A DNA stretch of 27,208 nucleotides from Prochlorococcus sp. AG-363-L02 (GTDB taxonomy: Bacteria; Cyanobacteriota; Cyanobacteriia; PCC-6307; Cyanobiaceae), in contig QCFP01000010.1 of NCBI GenBank assembly GCA_003280185.1, positions 1 to 27,208 on the forward strand, in the 5' to 3' direction. Positions 18,622-26,558 of this stretch are shown in pieces. The translations under genes were made by a program, and so were the position numbers. The notes beneath the pieces were generated by a model, which was given only the letters and a program-made list of their open reading frames with translations, made no database searches and was not told the DNA's origin. The first letter of the stretch is position 1; the number at the start of each line of letters is the position of its first letter.

Positions 18622-19146
18622 TCAAAGCTTCAGTAGTTTCTTTTGCATTAATCGGATCAATAAATCCTCTATAGAGGAATCCTTGGCAGGCTTTGAGCTA
18701 TTGCTCATCAGCTGTCTGCCAAGAACTTCAGCACCCAAATGGGTCAACTGAATCCGTAAAGATAAAAGAAGCTCGAGACCACCACCCCCTGAAAAACTAG
18801 CCATAGCAATAGGGCGACCATTAAAAAGATTTCGAAAATCATCACCTTGAACAGAAAGCCAAGCAATTGCACTTGTCAAAACAGGTGGGATTGAGCCGTT
18901 ATATTCAGGGGCACATATCACCCAACGTTCATAAGAAAGTAACTCTTGGCTTAAAACAGCCACTTCTGAGGGAATATCGAGCTTTGCATGCGTCCTTGGG
19001 TTGTACAAAGGACAATCAAACTCTGTCAAATCCACCACAGGCGGATTTAGACCAAGGCCTGCAGCAATTTGAACAAACCGTTTTGCAAGTTTTAAATTCT
19101 CCCCATTACTTGCTGTGATAATCAAAAGATCCTTTAGAGACGACAT
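18622..19146 (-). CDS. NAD(P)H-dependent FMN reductase family protein
   Basis: 174-residue flavodoxin-like protein of the NADPH-dependent FMN reductase family (chromate, quinone or azo reductases are relatives). The N-terminal phosphate loop is ITASNGENLKLAKRF. The family signature APEYNGSIPPVLTSAIAW is at about 79-96, and the second flavin-contact loop is ASFSGGGG. It would reduce flavins or quinones with NAD(P)H in the cytoplasm. ATG start 48 bases after flv1 on the same strand, with no good terminator between, so co-transcription with the flavodiiron genes is plausible. Its actual electron acceptor is not readable from sequence. Confidence 0.88.
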   Translation of the reverse strand: MSSLKDLLIITASNGENLKLAKRFVQIAAGLGLNPPVVDLTEFDCPLYNPRTHAKLDIPSEVAVLSQELLSYERWVICAPEYNGSIPPVLTSAIAWLSVQGDDFRNLFNGRPIAMASFSGGGGLELLLSLRIQLTHLGAEVLGRQLMSNSSKPAKDSSIEDLLIRLMQKKLLKL

Positions 19147-19194
19147 CAGAAATCAGTTAAGCAACTTGATTGGGTTTTATCAAAACTAGTGGAT

Positions 19195-21048
19195 CTAATA
19201 AGTCGCACCTGTTTTTCGGTGATGTACTGCAGTAATTCCATCAAGATCTAAAACCCGTCCATCGAGAACCTCTGCATATATCAACCAATGATCTCCGCAT
19301 TCCATTCTCTCTTTAACACATGCTTCAAGCCAAGCAATTGAGTTTTTAAGAAGAGGTTGCCCACCTGGGCTAACTTCTAATTCCAATCCGTCAAATCTAT
19401 CAGCTCCCGCTGCAAAAGGCTGAAGAAATTGTTTCATCGAATCCTTCTCTCTGCCTTCAGCAAGAACATTTAAAGCAAAAACATCCTCTCTATGAAGCAA
19501 AGTCTCCACAGCCCTATCTTTTGCCACAGAGACTGTGAACCCAGGAGGCGAAAAACTCGCTTGGCTAACCCAGCTTGCAACCATAGCTCCACTTAAAGCC
19601 TCTTCTCCAGATCCTTGACGAACCGTGAGAACACACAACGAACCAACGACTCTTCCTAATGCCAAAACAGAAGAATCGCTTCGGCTAATACTCAACCCTC
19701 CCGAAGCAGGTCGTCGTAAACGACGATCAGCTCTTATCAACGCTCTTGCAAAGTGAGTCCCTGTTTCCTCTAACTTTCTTATCATTGATTTATCAGGGGT
19801 AAACTTTACCTTGATTGGTTCAAAGCCAAAAGAAAAGCCACCATTCCGTAATTTGTTTTCCAGAAGATCCAAAGCCTCTCCACTCCAACCATAACTACCA
19901 AAAATCCCAACCTTTTTTTTGCGATCTCCTTCTGCCAAAAGTGTTCCTAAAGCTGAAACTATCGGGGTGGGAGCATGGCCTCCAAGCGTAGGTGAACCAA
20001 TCAGATATGCATCCGCTTGTCTAATAGCCTGAATCAATTCAGCAGTAGATGTAAATTCACAATTATGAATATCAATACGCACACCTGTCCGACCAACACC
20101 TCTTGATAAGGCATCAGCTATTGCAGCAGTATTGCCATAAGCGCTTGCAAAAAGAAGAACAACCTTTAAAGAGTCACGATGCTGACTTTCACCCCATCTC
20201 CGATAATTACTAACAAGACTTCGCCAACTAGAATCTATAGCCGGACCATGAACTGGAGCAATTGTACGAATATTAAGTTCGTCAATACGATCAAGAATTA
20301 ACTCGACTTGCGTTGACATTGAGTACATGAGTGAATCGTAAAAATGTCGACGTTCCTCATCTGTACTACTACTATTAACTTCTCCCCACTCAGGGGTACA
20401 AATATGAGATGCAAAGAATTTATCACTCATCAAAAGGCCTGATAGTTCATCAAAAGCCAAAAGGCCTCCTGGCCATCTTGGCGATGGCGCAGGAAGCAAA
20501 CGTATTGGACGCTCCTCAAATTGTAAAAGTTGTTGTTCCTGCTTAATCACATGTACAAGCGGTAAAGCAGAGATCGGAACAAAATTCACATTTCTACCAT
20601 TCCCTTGACTATTTGTTTTCTTCTGTTCCCAAAGGTCATTCAATAATTGCGCAGCAGGATTTGAGCTGACTAATTCAATAAAGGGATACAAATCAACTAA
20701 TTTCTTCAAAAAAGCCACTCGATTAGGATTAACATGGCCAATGACAACGTAAAACTTAGATATTTTTGTTGGCAAAGCGTCTGCAAGTGCAGGTAGAAAG
20801 ACTTTGGAATAAATTCCTCCTGGTGGATGAACTAAAACCACAACGTGAGCATTATTCCGATCTGCCAAAGAAGAAATAAACAAAAAAGAATTGTCTGTAC
20901 TACCCCGCTCTAAACCATATTCAAGTTCAAATCTCAACCTCTTAGGGCTTAAGCCCCTTAAACAAACCAAGCCTGGCTCAATTGGAATCTTTACTATCTC
21001 CAACTGGTCAGGATGATTCTCAGAGTTGCTATTAAAAAAAAGTCCCAT
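19195..21048 (-). CDS. flv1: Flavodiiron protein Flv1-type (degenerate iron site)
   Basis: 617 residues with the three domains of cyanobacterial flavodiiron proteins: metallo-beta-lactamase-like (about 1-275), flavodoxin-like (about 290-440, LLFASAYGNTAAIADAL) and C-terminal flavin reductase (about 460-617, SGAMVASWVSQASFSPPG). In the iron site the canonical HxExDH is replaced by HVNPNR (H105, N107, N109, R110). The next histidine is arginine (R191), while D209 and H267 remain. This is the pattern of Flv1, which works as a heteromer with Flv3 to reduce O2 to water with photosynthetic electrons. ATG overlaps the flv3 stop in TAATG, so the two are translationally coupled. Confidence 0.92.
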   Translation of the reverse strand: MGLFFNSNSENHPDQLEIVKIPIEPGLVCLRGLSPKRLRFELEYGLERGSTDNSFLFISSLADRNNAHVVVLVHPPGGIYSKVFLPALADALPTKISKFYVVIGHVNPNRVAFLKKLVDLYPFIELVSSNPAAQLLNDLWEQKKTNSQGNGRNVNFVPISALPLVHVIKQEQQLLQFEERPIRLLPAPSPRWPGGLLAFDELSGLLMSDKFFASHICTPEWGEVNSSSTDEERRHFYDSLMYSMSTQVELILDRIDELNIRTIAPVHGPAIDSSWRSLVSNYRRWGESQHRDSLKVVLLFASAYGNTAAIADALSRGVGRTGVRIDIHNCEFTSTAELIQAIRQADAYLIGSPTLGGHAPTPIVSALGTLLAEGDRKKKVGIFGSYGWSGEALDLLENKLRNGGFSFGFEPIKVKFTPDKSMIRKLEETGTHFARALIRADRRLRRPASGGLSISRSDSSVLALGRVVGSLCVLTVRQGSGEEALSGAMVASWVSQASFSPPGFTVSVAKDRAVETLLHREDVFALNVLAEGREKDSMKQFLQPFAAGADRFDGLELEVSPGGQPLLKNSIAWLEACVKERMECGDHWLIYAEVLDGRVLDLDGITAVHHRKTGATY

Positions 21049-22790
21049 TAGTAATGATTACCAACTTTACGATGGTGCACGGCCGTTCTAACATCGGTGT
21101 CCGAAATGTTTCCCTGCTCAACAACCGCATAAACTATCCAATGATCTGGACCTTCTAATCTTTTTTCAACACAACAGCTCAAATATGCCAAAGCACCAGC
21201 AAGAATAGGTCCACCCTTGGCTACATTCTCTAGGATATTAACTCCCTCAAAACGATCTGCCCCTGGAGGGAAACGCTTCAGAAAGTGACGCAGCAAAGGT
21301 TGAAAATTATCCTCTCGTAAAACATTAAGCACAAATCTATCCCCAACCTGCATCAATGCCTCAATAGCCCTGTCTTTAGCAACTGCAACCGTAATCCCTG
21401 GCGGATTAAAACTTGCTTGGGTCACCCAACTAGCAACCATTGCACCACGTCGATCGTTGCTCTGATCCCCTTGGCTAGCTGTAACTATATACAAACCTCC
21501 ACTAATACGACCCAAAGCCTTATCTACCTCTCCATCTAGACTTTTCATCATCGCAATAGTTTTTTTACGATTCAGTAGCTGACCCAAATCAGTGCCAGCC
21601 TCCTCAAATTCCTGATATATCTTCCCGTCTGGTGGCATACGGACACGAAGCGGAGCAAACGCTTCTTTCTGGCCCAATGACCTTAATTGATTCGCCACAG
21701 AATCAATTGGCTCATCATTCCCGCCATATGCATCGTAAACAGCTATCCATTGTTTAGGTTTCAAGGCTGCAAGCATGGTTCCAATTGAGCTTTGTACTTC
21801 TGCCCCCCGATCACTAGGCCAGGTCGGAACCACAACAGCAGTTGCTTCACCAATCAAAGCACTAAGCTCTTGAGCATCAGATCCTCGTAAATCAACTAAC
21901 TGAACCTGAGCATTCGCTTTGCTAATTCCATGCGCAATAGATTGACTTAATCGATCACAAAAACCATATTGGCTGAAATAGCAAACAGCTGCATAATTCT
22001 CACCTTGAGTTCGTATACCACTCCACTTCCGATAATTATTAACCCATAAAGTGAGATGTTCTTTCAACAATGGTCCATGACCCACTGCGATTGTAGTAAT
22101 TTCAGGTAACTGATCCATTCTCTTTAACGCTTGCAAAACGCTCCTGGCATTAGGTCCCATCAAGCAATCGTAATAAAAACGAAAGTCTGGGCCAATCGCT
22201 TCAGGATTAGTATCAAACAGATCATCCGAACAATAATGCAAACCAAAGGCATCACAGGTATACAGAACACCTGTAGCACGATCAAACGAAAAAATTGTAT
22301 CGGGCCAATGAAGATTGGGAGCACTCAAAAAATCAAAGATATGAGCAATTCCACTTATTGAATTAATCCCCAAATCCAGCGTATCTCCTGACTTGACTGA
22401 TATTGAACGAAAGGGTTGATTTAACTGATCTTTCAAAAACTGAATTGCAACTTTCGACGCAACAATTTCAATCTGTGGATTCACTCGAAGCAGATCACCT
22501 ATTAATCCAGAATGGTCAGGCTCTGTATGACTCACAATCAAATAATCAATCGAACTTGGGTCAATCTGCTCTTGTAATAAGCTAAACCAGATGTTCTGAA
22601 ATTTCTTATGAGAAGTATCAATAAGCGCTGTTTTAGCACCTCTGACTAAAAAAGAATTATAGGTAGTCCCATTACGAAGCCCAAATTCAATATCAAAACG
22701 ACTACGATCCCAATCCAACGACCGAATCGTGGTTGTATCTATCGCAATGTCTTCACATTGAAGAGATAGTCTGGAATCCGTACTATTCAT
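21048..22790 (-). CDS. flv3: Flavodiiron protein Flv3-type (canonical iron site)
   Basis: O2-reducing partner of Flv1 in the Mehler-like reaction downstream of photosystem I. From the ATG at 22790 it has 580 residues. The metallo-beta-lactamase-like domain keeps every di-iron ligand: H88, E90, D92 and H93 in SHTEPDHSG, H161 in NLHWPD, D180 in TCDAFG and H238 in VGHGP. A flavodoxin domain follows (about 258-400), then a flavin reductase domain (about 420-580, GAMVASWVTQASFNPPG). The frame extends to a TTG at 22835, adding 15 residues with no family resemblance. It lies 89 bases after dctM on the same strand; I see no clear terminator or promoter in that gap. Confidence 0.92.
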   Translation of the reverse strand: MNSTDSRLSLQCEDIAIDTTTIRSLDWDRSRFDIEFGLRNGTTYNSFLVRGAKTALIDTSHKKFQNIWFSLLQEQIDPSSIDYLIVSHTEPDHSGLIGDLLRVNPQIEIVASKVAIQFLKDQLNQPFRSISVKSGDTLDLGINSISGIAHIFDFLSAPNLHWPDTIFSFDRATGVLYTCDAFGLHYCSDDLFDTNPEAIGPDFRFYYDCLMGPNARSVLQALKRMDQLPEITTIAVGHGPLLKEHLTLWVNNYRKWSGIRTQGENYAAVCYFSQYGFCDRLSQSIAHGISKANAQVQLVDLRGSDAQELSALIGEATAVVVPTWPSDRGAEVQSSIGTMLAALKPKQWIAVYDAYGGNDEPIDSVANQLRSLGQKEAFAPLRVRMPPDGKIYQEFEEAGTDLGQLLNRKKTIAMMKSLDGEVDKALGRISGGLYIVTASQGDQSNDRRGAMVASWVTQASFNPPGITVAVAKDRAIEALMQVGDRFVLNVLREDNFQPLLRHFLKRFPPGADRFEGVNILENVAKGGPILAGALAYLSCCVEKRLEGPDHWIVYAVVEQGNISDTDVRTAVHHRKVGNHY

Positions 22791-22879
22791 TGTGAAATTA
22801 ATGCTCCAGGTCAGATCAGCTAAAAGGTGCTTCAACCATCCCTAAAACTGTACAAATAATTTGACTGGTATGCGAATAA

Positions 22880-24250
22880 TCAGGAATAAGCAAGGTTAGG
22901 CAGCCAATTTACAAGCCCAGGTATAGCTATTATCAATACTAAAACAGCAAGCTGAAGTGCCACAAAAGGCAAGGCTCCAAAATATATATCCCTAGTCGGA
23001 AGCTCCTTGGGCGCGACGCCACGTAAATAGAAAAGCGCAAAACCAAAAGGTGGTGTGAGAAAAGAAGTTTGCAAATTTGCTCCAATGACAACCCCCAACC
23101 AGATCAATGCATCCGGTCCGAGTAATTGTCTTGCGGCTGGCAATAAAAGAGGTACGGCTATAAAAGCAATTTCAAAGAAATCAATAAAAAACCCTAATAG
23201 AAAAATTGTCAGCATGCTTATGGTCATAAAGCCAAATTTGCCCCCAGGTAAATTCAGTAGTAAATCAGCAATCAGCTCATCTCCACCAATCCCACGAAAA
23301 ACCAAACTAAAGGAAGTAGACCCAATTAATATTGCCATGACCATTGATGTTGTTCTAAGTGTTTCATCACAAACTCTTGAAAGTGCTTGACGACTAAAAC
23401 CACCATTCATAGCTGCCAAACCCATTGCTCCAAAGGCCCCCAAAGTACCTGCTTCAGTAGGAGTAGCTAATCCAAAAAAAATACTTCCCAAAACCAAGAA
23501 GATCAGTCCCAAAGGAGGTGTCATCACCTTCAATAAATTCAGTATTTGAGAAAAAGACAGATTAGAAGAAGCCTGTTGTGGAGCCAGCTCGGGTTTCAAA
23601 GCACTAATCACTACAACATATCCAGCAAATGCTAAAGCCATCAATATCCCTGGAATCAAAGAACCAAGGAAGAGATCTCCTACTGAAATTCCCAGCTGAT
23701 CACCTAACACAACTAAAACTATGCTTGGAGGAATAATCTGCCCTAAAGTGCCTGATGCGGCTATTACACCGGTAGCTAAAGAACGGTTATAGCCAGCACG
23801 AAGCATTGCAGGTAATGAAATCATTCCCATAGTGGTTACTGTTGCTGCCACAACACCCGTTGTCGCAGCAAGTAAAGAACCCACTAGCACTACTGCGAGT
23901 GCCAACCCACCCCTAAGACGACCTAACAACGTTCCCATACTTTCCAAAAGTCTCTCAGCAATCCCGGAAGTTTCCAACATCGCTCCCATAAACACAAAAC
24001 CAGGTATCGCTAGCAATGTGAAATTCGACATGACTCCAAAAATTCTTTGGGGTAATGCTGTTACAAATAAGGGATCAAAGACGCCTAAGCCAATTCCAAG
24101 TAACGCAAACAAAACTGAAATTCCACCTAAACAAAAGGCAACTGGATAACCACTCAAAAGCGCGATTACCAAAGCAAAAAACATCCCTGGTCCTAAAATT
24201 CCTACAAGGTCCAGGCTGATCACATAACCAACAATATTTATTTCAACCAA
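22880..24250 (-). CDS. dctM: TRAP transporter large permease subunit (DctM family)
   Basis: Transport-forming integral membrane subunit of an ion-gradient-driven TRAP system. About 456 residues with a dozen hydrophobic segments. DctM hallmarks are visible: AIPGFVFMGAMLETSGIAERLL, ATVTTMGMISLPAMLRAGYN, ASGTLGQIIPPSIVLVV and LATPTEAGTLGAFGA. I place the start at the TTG at 24250, because AGGAGG lies six bases before it and it overlaps the dctQ stop as TTGGTTGA. An ATG at 24265 is the usual choice of gene finders, but it would put this AGGAGG inside the gene. Confidence 0.93.
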   Translation of the reverse strand: MVEINIVGYVISLDLVGILGPGMFFALVIALLSGYPVAFCLGGISVLFALLGIGLGVFDPLFVTALPQRIFGVMSNFTLLAIPGFVFMGAMLETSGIAERLLESMGTLLGRLRGGLALAVVLVGSLLAATTGVVAATVTTMGMISLPAMLRAGYNRSLATGVIAASGTLGQIIPPSIVLVVLGDQLGISVGDLFLGSLIPGILMALAFAGYVVVISALKPELAPQQASSNLSFSQILNLLKVMTPPLGLIFLVLGSIFFGLATPTEAGTLGAFGAMGLAAMNGGFSRQALSRVCDETLRTTSMVMAILIGSTSFSLVFRGIGGDELIADLLLNLPGGKFGFMTISMLTIFLLGFFIDFFEIAFIAVPLLLPAARQLLGPDALIWLGVVIGANLQTSFLTPPFGFALFYLRGVAPKELPTRDIYFGALPFVALQLAVLVLIIAIPGLVNWLPNLAYS

Positions 24251-24812
24251 GTGAATCCTCCTCATTTTTCAGACCATAAAATTTCAAGAAGATTGATGAA
24301 TCCCTGAGAAACACTAAGGACTTAATCAACTCAGCCAAACCCTGTAAAAGCAAAAGGAAAAAACCAAGGGGGACAAGACTTTTTACCCAATACCGAGGCA
24401 AACCATTTGGGTCAGGAGAAAGTTCTCCAATACTCCATGAATACAAGGCAGGTTGAATCGATAAAAAAATCACTAAAACAGCAAAAGGAATTAAAAGAAA
24501 ACAAATACCGACTAAATCCATTCGTCTCTTCTGACGCGGACTCCACCTTGTCTGCAACACATCTACTCGTACATGCCCCTTACGTTGTAATGTCCAAGAC
24601 AATCCGAGTAGAAAAAACAAATCAAATAAATACCATTGACCTTCAATTAAACGATTTGAACTCAAGTTATATCCAATAGCTGCTCCCACATATCTACCCA
24701 CAACATTCCAAAAACCCACAGCTAACATCATAAATACAGCCCATCGTGAAATTACCGCCAAAAGTTTGACAAGGGTTTCGAGACGATTAGACAAGACAAG
24801 CCAACCCTTCAT
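24243..24812 (-). CDS. dctQ: TRAP transporter small permease subunit (DctQ family)
   Basis: 189 residues with four predicted membrane segments. The second segment region carries LIEGQWYLFDLFFLLGLSWTL followed by RKGHVRVDVL, the characteristic DctQ stretch before the cytoplasmic loop. It partners the large subunit in the inner membrane. The ATG at 24812 is chosen over a TTG two codons earlier because AGGA sits eight bases before it. dctP ends two bases upstream and dctM overlaps downstream, so all three are one operon. Confidence 0.9.
   Translation of the reverse strand: MKGWLVLSNRLETLVKLLAVISRWAVFMMLAVGFWNVVGRYVGAAIGYNLSSNRLIEGQWYLFDLFFLLGLSWTLQRKGHVRVDVLQTRWSPRQKRRMDLVGICFLLIPFAVLVIFLSIQPALYSWSIGELSPDPNGLPRYWVKSLVPLGFFLLLLQGLAELIKSLVFLRDSSIFLKFYGLKNEEDSLG
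24257..24262 (-). promoter_or_regulatory. Strong ribosome-binding site inside dctQ for dctM
   Basis: A perfect AGGAGG on the minus strand, six bases before the TTG at 24250-24248. It sits within the last codons of dctQ and is the main reason to prefer TTG over the ATG at 24265 as the dctM start. Confidence 0.6.
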
Positions 24813-24814
24813 AA

Positions 24815-25933
24815 TCAAATTCCTACAGAGTTGTAGGAAAAAGACGAGAAGGAGAATTCATTGATTTTGTTCCATGCAGAAACCTCCGTACGAAATAGCT
24901 GCCATTGATTAAAAAGCCTCCGAAAAGTAACATCACCATTTGACATATCTGCGTAAAGTTGAAAGGCTGCCTTTTGAGCAGCATCAAGAACATCAAAGCT
25001 ATAAGGAACTAATTCAGTTCCATTCTTGACAAGCCTAGTAAGCGCAGATCCGTTCAAGCTGTCATAACTACTAAGCATAGTGAGATTCGCCTCATAGCAA
25101 GCAGTCGAAAAAATAGCCCGATACTCACTAGGCAACTTCTCCCAAGCCTTCTGATTAACAAGACCTGTCAAGGTAGGGCCTGGTTCCCACCAGCCTGGAT
25201 AATAATAAAACCTTGCTGCACGTGCTAAACCTAACTTCTCATCGTCATAAGGTCCTGTCCACTCTGCAGCATCAATTGCACCTCTATCTAATGCTAAATA
25301 AATTTCACCTCCAGGAAGAACTTGAACATTGACTCCTAACTGAGCCATTACCTTGCCACCAAGACCTGGGATACGCATTTTCAACCCTTGCAATGAATCA
25401 AGTCCATCCAATTTTTTCTTGAACCAACCACCCATTTGCGCACCTGTATTTCCTGCAGGAAAACTAATAACACCAAAATCCGAATAAACTCGATTAATCT
25501 CATCATTCCCTCCCCCTTGATATAACCAAGCATTTTGCTGCTGAGCCGTCAATCCAAAGGGAACAGAAGTGCCAAATGCAAAAGAGGGATTTTTACCGAT
25601 GTAGTAATAACTAGCTGTATGTCCACATTCAACAGAACCAGCCTGAACCGCATCTAAGACCTCGAGCCCAGGCACAATCTCACCTGCCGCATAAGGTCTA
25701 ATCTGAAACCTCCCACCACTCAGCTCATTGACCCGTTGACTAATAGTCAACGCACCACCAAAAATAGTATCCAATGAATGCGGCCAACTAGTGGCCATCC
25801 TCCAGCGAATATTTGGCAATGAAAAATTCTTAACTTGATCTTCCCGACTGATTTTGCATGAGCTCAAAATCCCAGTTCCAACAACCGCACCGACTGCAGT
25901 AGCACCATTAGTTAATAGCTTACGGCGTTCCAT
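24815..25933 (-). CDS. dctP: TRAP transporter substrate-binding protein (DctP, FcbT1/TakP-like)
   Basis: 372 residues. The N-terminus MERRKLLTNGATAVGAVVGT has a twin-arginine pair and a hydrophobic run, ending in a lipobox LSSC (C26). This suggests Tat export followed by lipid anchoring in the periplasm. The body is the DctP-type binding fold, with the TakP/FcbT1-like blocks MATSWPHSLDTIFGGAL, RPYAAGEIVPGLEVLDAV, TASYYYIGK, PGLGGKVMAQLGVNVQVLPG and AAEWTGPYDDEKLGLA. These relatives bind 2-oxoacids or aromatic and other organic acids. The glutamate-linked Gtr TRAP system of Synechocystis is a further comparison, so the ligand is open. First gene of the TRAP operon, ATG at 25933. Confidence 0.93.
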   Translation of the reverse strand: MERRKLLTNGATAVGAVVGTGILSSCKISREDQVKNFSLPNIRWRMATSWPHSLDTIFGGALTISQRVNELSGGRFQIRPYAAGEIVPGLEVLDAVQAGSVECGHTASYYYIGKNPSFAFGTSVPFGLTAQQQNAWLYQGGGNDEINRVYSDFGVISFPAGNTGAQMGGWFKKKLDGLDSLQGLKMRIPGLGGKVMAQLGVNVQVLPGGEIYLALDRGAIDAAEWTGPYDDEKLGLARAARFYYYPGWWEPGPTLTGLVNQKAWEKLPSEYRAIFSTACYEANLTMLSSYDSLNGSALTRLVKNGTELVPYSFDVLDAAQKAAFQLYADMSNGDVTFRRLFNQWQLFRTEVSAWNKINEFSFSSFSYNSVGI

Positions 25934-25962
25934 AAAGATCCTGAATCGTGGTGGGCTTTAAC

Positions 25963-25990
25963 GAGAAATGACAAATCAAGAGAAATGTCA
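25963..25990. repeat. Direct repeat pair upstream of dctP
   Basis: GAGAAATGACA (25963-25973) and GAGAAATGTCA (25980-25990) match at 10 of 11 bases with a 17-base period. Their TGACA and TGTCA ends also form an inverted pair. They lie 30-57 bases upstream of the dctP ATG, in the leader or promoter region, and could be a regulator-binding site. Confidence 0.35.
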
Positions 25991-26005
25991 AAAACACAAG
26001 GATCT

Positions 26006-26020
26006 GATATTCGAAATATC
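26006..26020. promoter_or_regulatory. 15-base dyad upstream of dctP
   Basis: GATATT and AATATC are perfect inverted repeats around CGA, 73-87 bases upstream of the dctP ATG in the 148-base gap that separates the TRAP operon from the MEKHLA gene. It is a candidate operator for the TRAP operon; the A/T-rich stem makes it a poor terminator. Confidence 0.35.
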
Positions 26021-26081
26021 GACCTAATCCAATTGTGCCGATCTTGTTCTAGTTCTGCCTATGTTGTTGAAAAGGATTCAT

Positions 26082-26558
26082 CTAAAGAAACCACCAGCTA
26101 GGAAATGTTGCCGCTTGTCCACAAGAAATTCCATCCTTGGTCCTTATCGTCCAAATCCGCGCATTCTTTATATAAAACTCGCGACCTAAGCTATCGATAC
26201 GAATACCTCTATAACCAATCAGTGATGAATTAACAGATGCTCGCTTAAGAAGAGCAGTACGTTCTTCGAGTTGATCAGCTGGTGCAGTCTTTCGCGAAGG
26301 CATTCCAACCATTTCATCCCAACGACAATGCCAAAGTAGAAGTGCCGAAGCATTTACATATGTAACTAAAGGATCTCTACTTCTATCATGTGCCAAAAGT
26401 GGCATTCGCATTGCAAAAACCTCTTGGCTAAGGGTGCGATTATTGCCCTCAGAACAGTTACAAGCCAGCAGAGAACTTCCAAAAGCTTCCTGATAAGAGA
26501 TAAAAATTAAATTTACAAGTCTCACTTTTTCAGGAGTGAGCCAAGGAGCATCAATCAC
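26082..26558 (-). CDS. MEKHLA domain protein
   Basis: 158 residues made almost entirely of one MEKHLA domain, a PAS-like ligand-sensing fold first described at the C-terminus of plant HD-ZIP III factors and found alone in bacteria. Visible family features are RLVNLIFISYQEAFGSSLL near the start, HDRSRDPLVTYVNASALLLW, the WDEMVGMPSRKTAPADQLEER block, the YRGIRIDSLGREFYIKNARIW strand pair and the GQAATFPSWW end. The biochemical role in bacteria is unknown; redox or small-ligand sensing is inferred from PAS resemblance. The GTG start at 26558 overlaps the preceding gene's stop as GTGATTGA, so it should be coupled to the SWIM protein. Confidence 0.85.
   Translation of the reverse strand: MIDAPWLTPEKVRLVNLIFISYQEAFGSSLLACNCSEGNNRTLSQEVFAMRMPLLAHDRSRDPLVTYVNASALLLWHCRWDEMVGMPSRKTAPADQLEERTALLKRASVNSSLIGYRGIRIDSLGREFYIKNARIWTIRTKDGISCGQAATFPSWWFL

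Noticed and set aside
23055..24149. Plus-strand ORFs of 105-111 codons inside dctM
   Set aside because: Their Pro/Lys/Ser-rich translations are what antisense reading of a hydrophobic membrane gene produces; no start signals are present.
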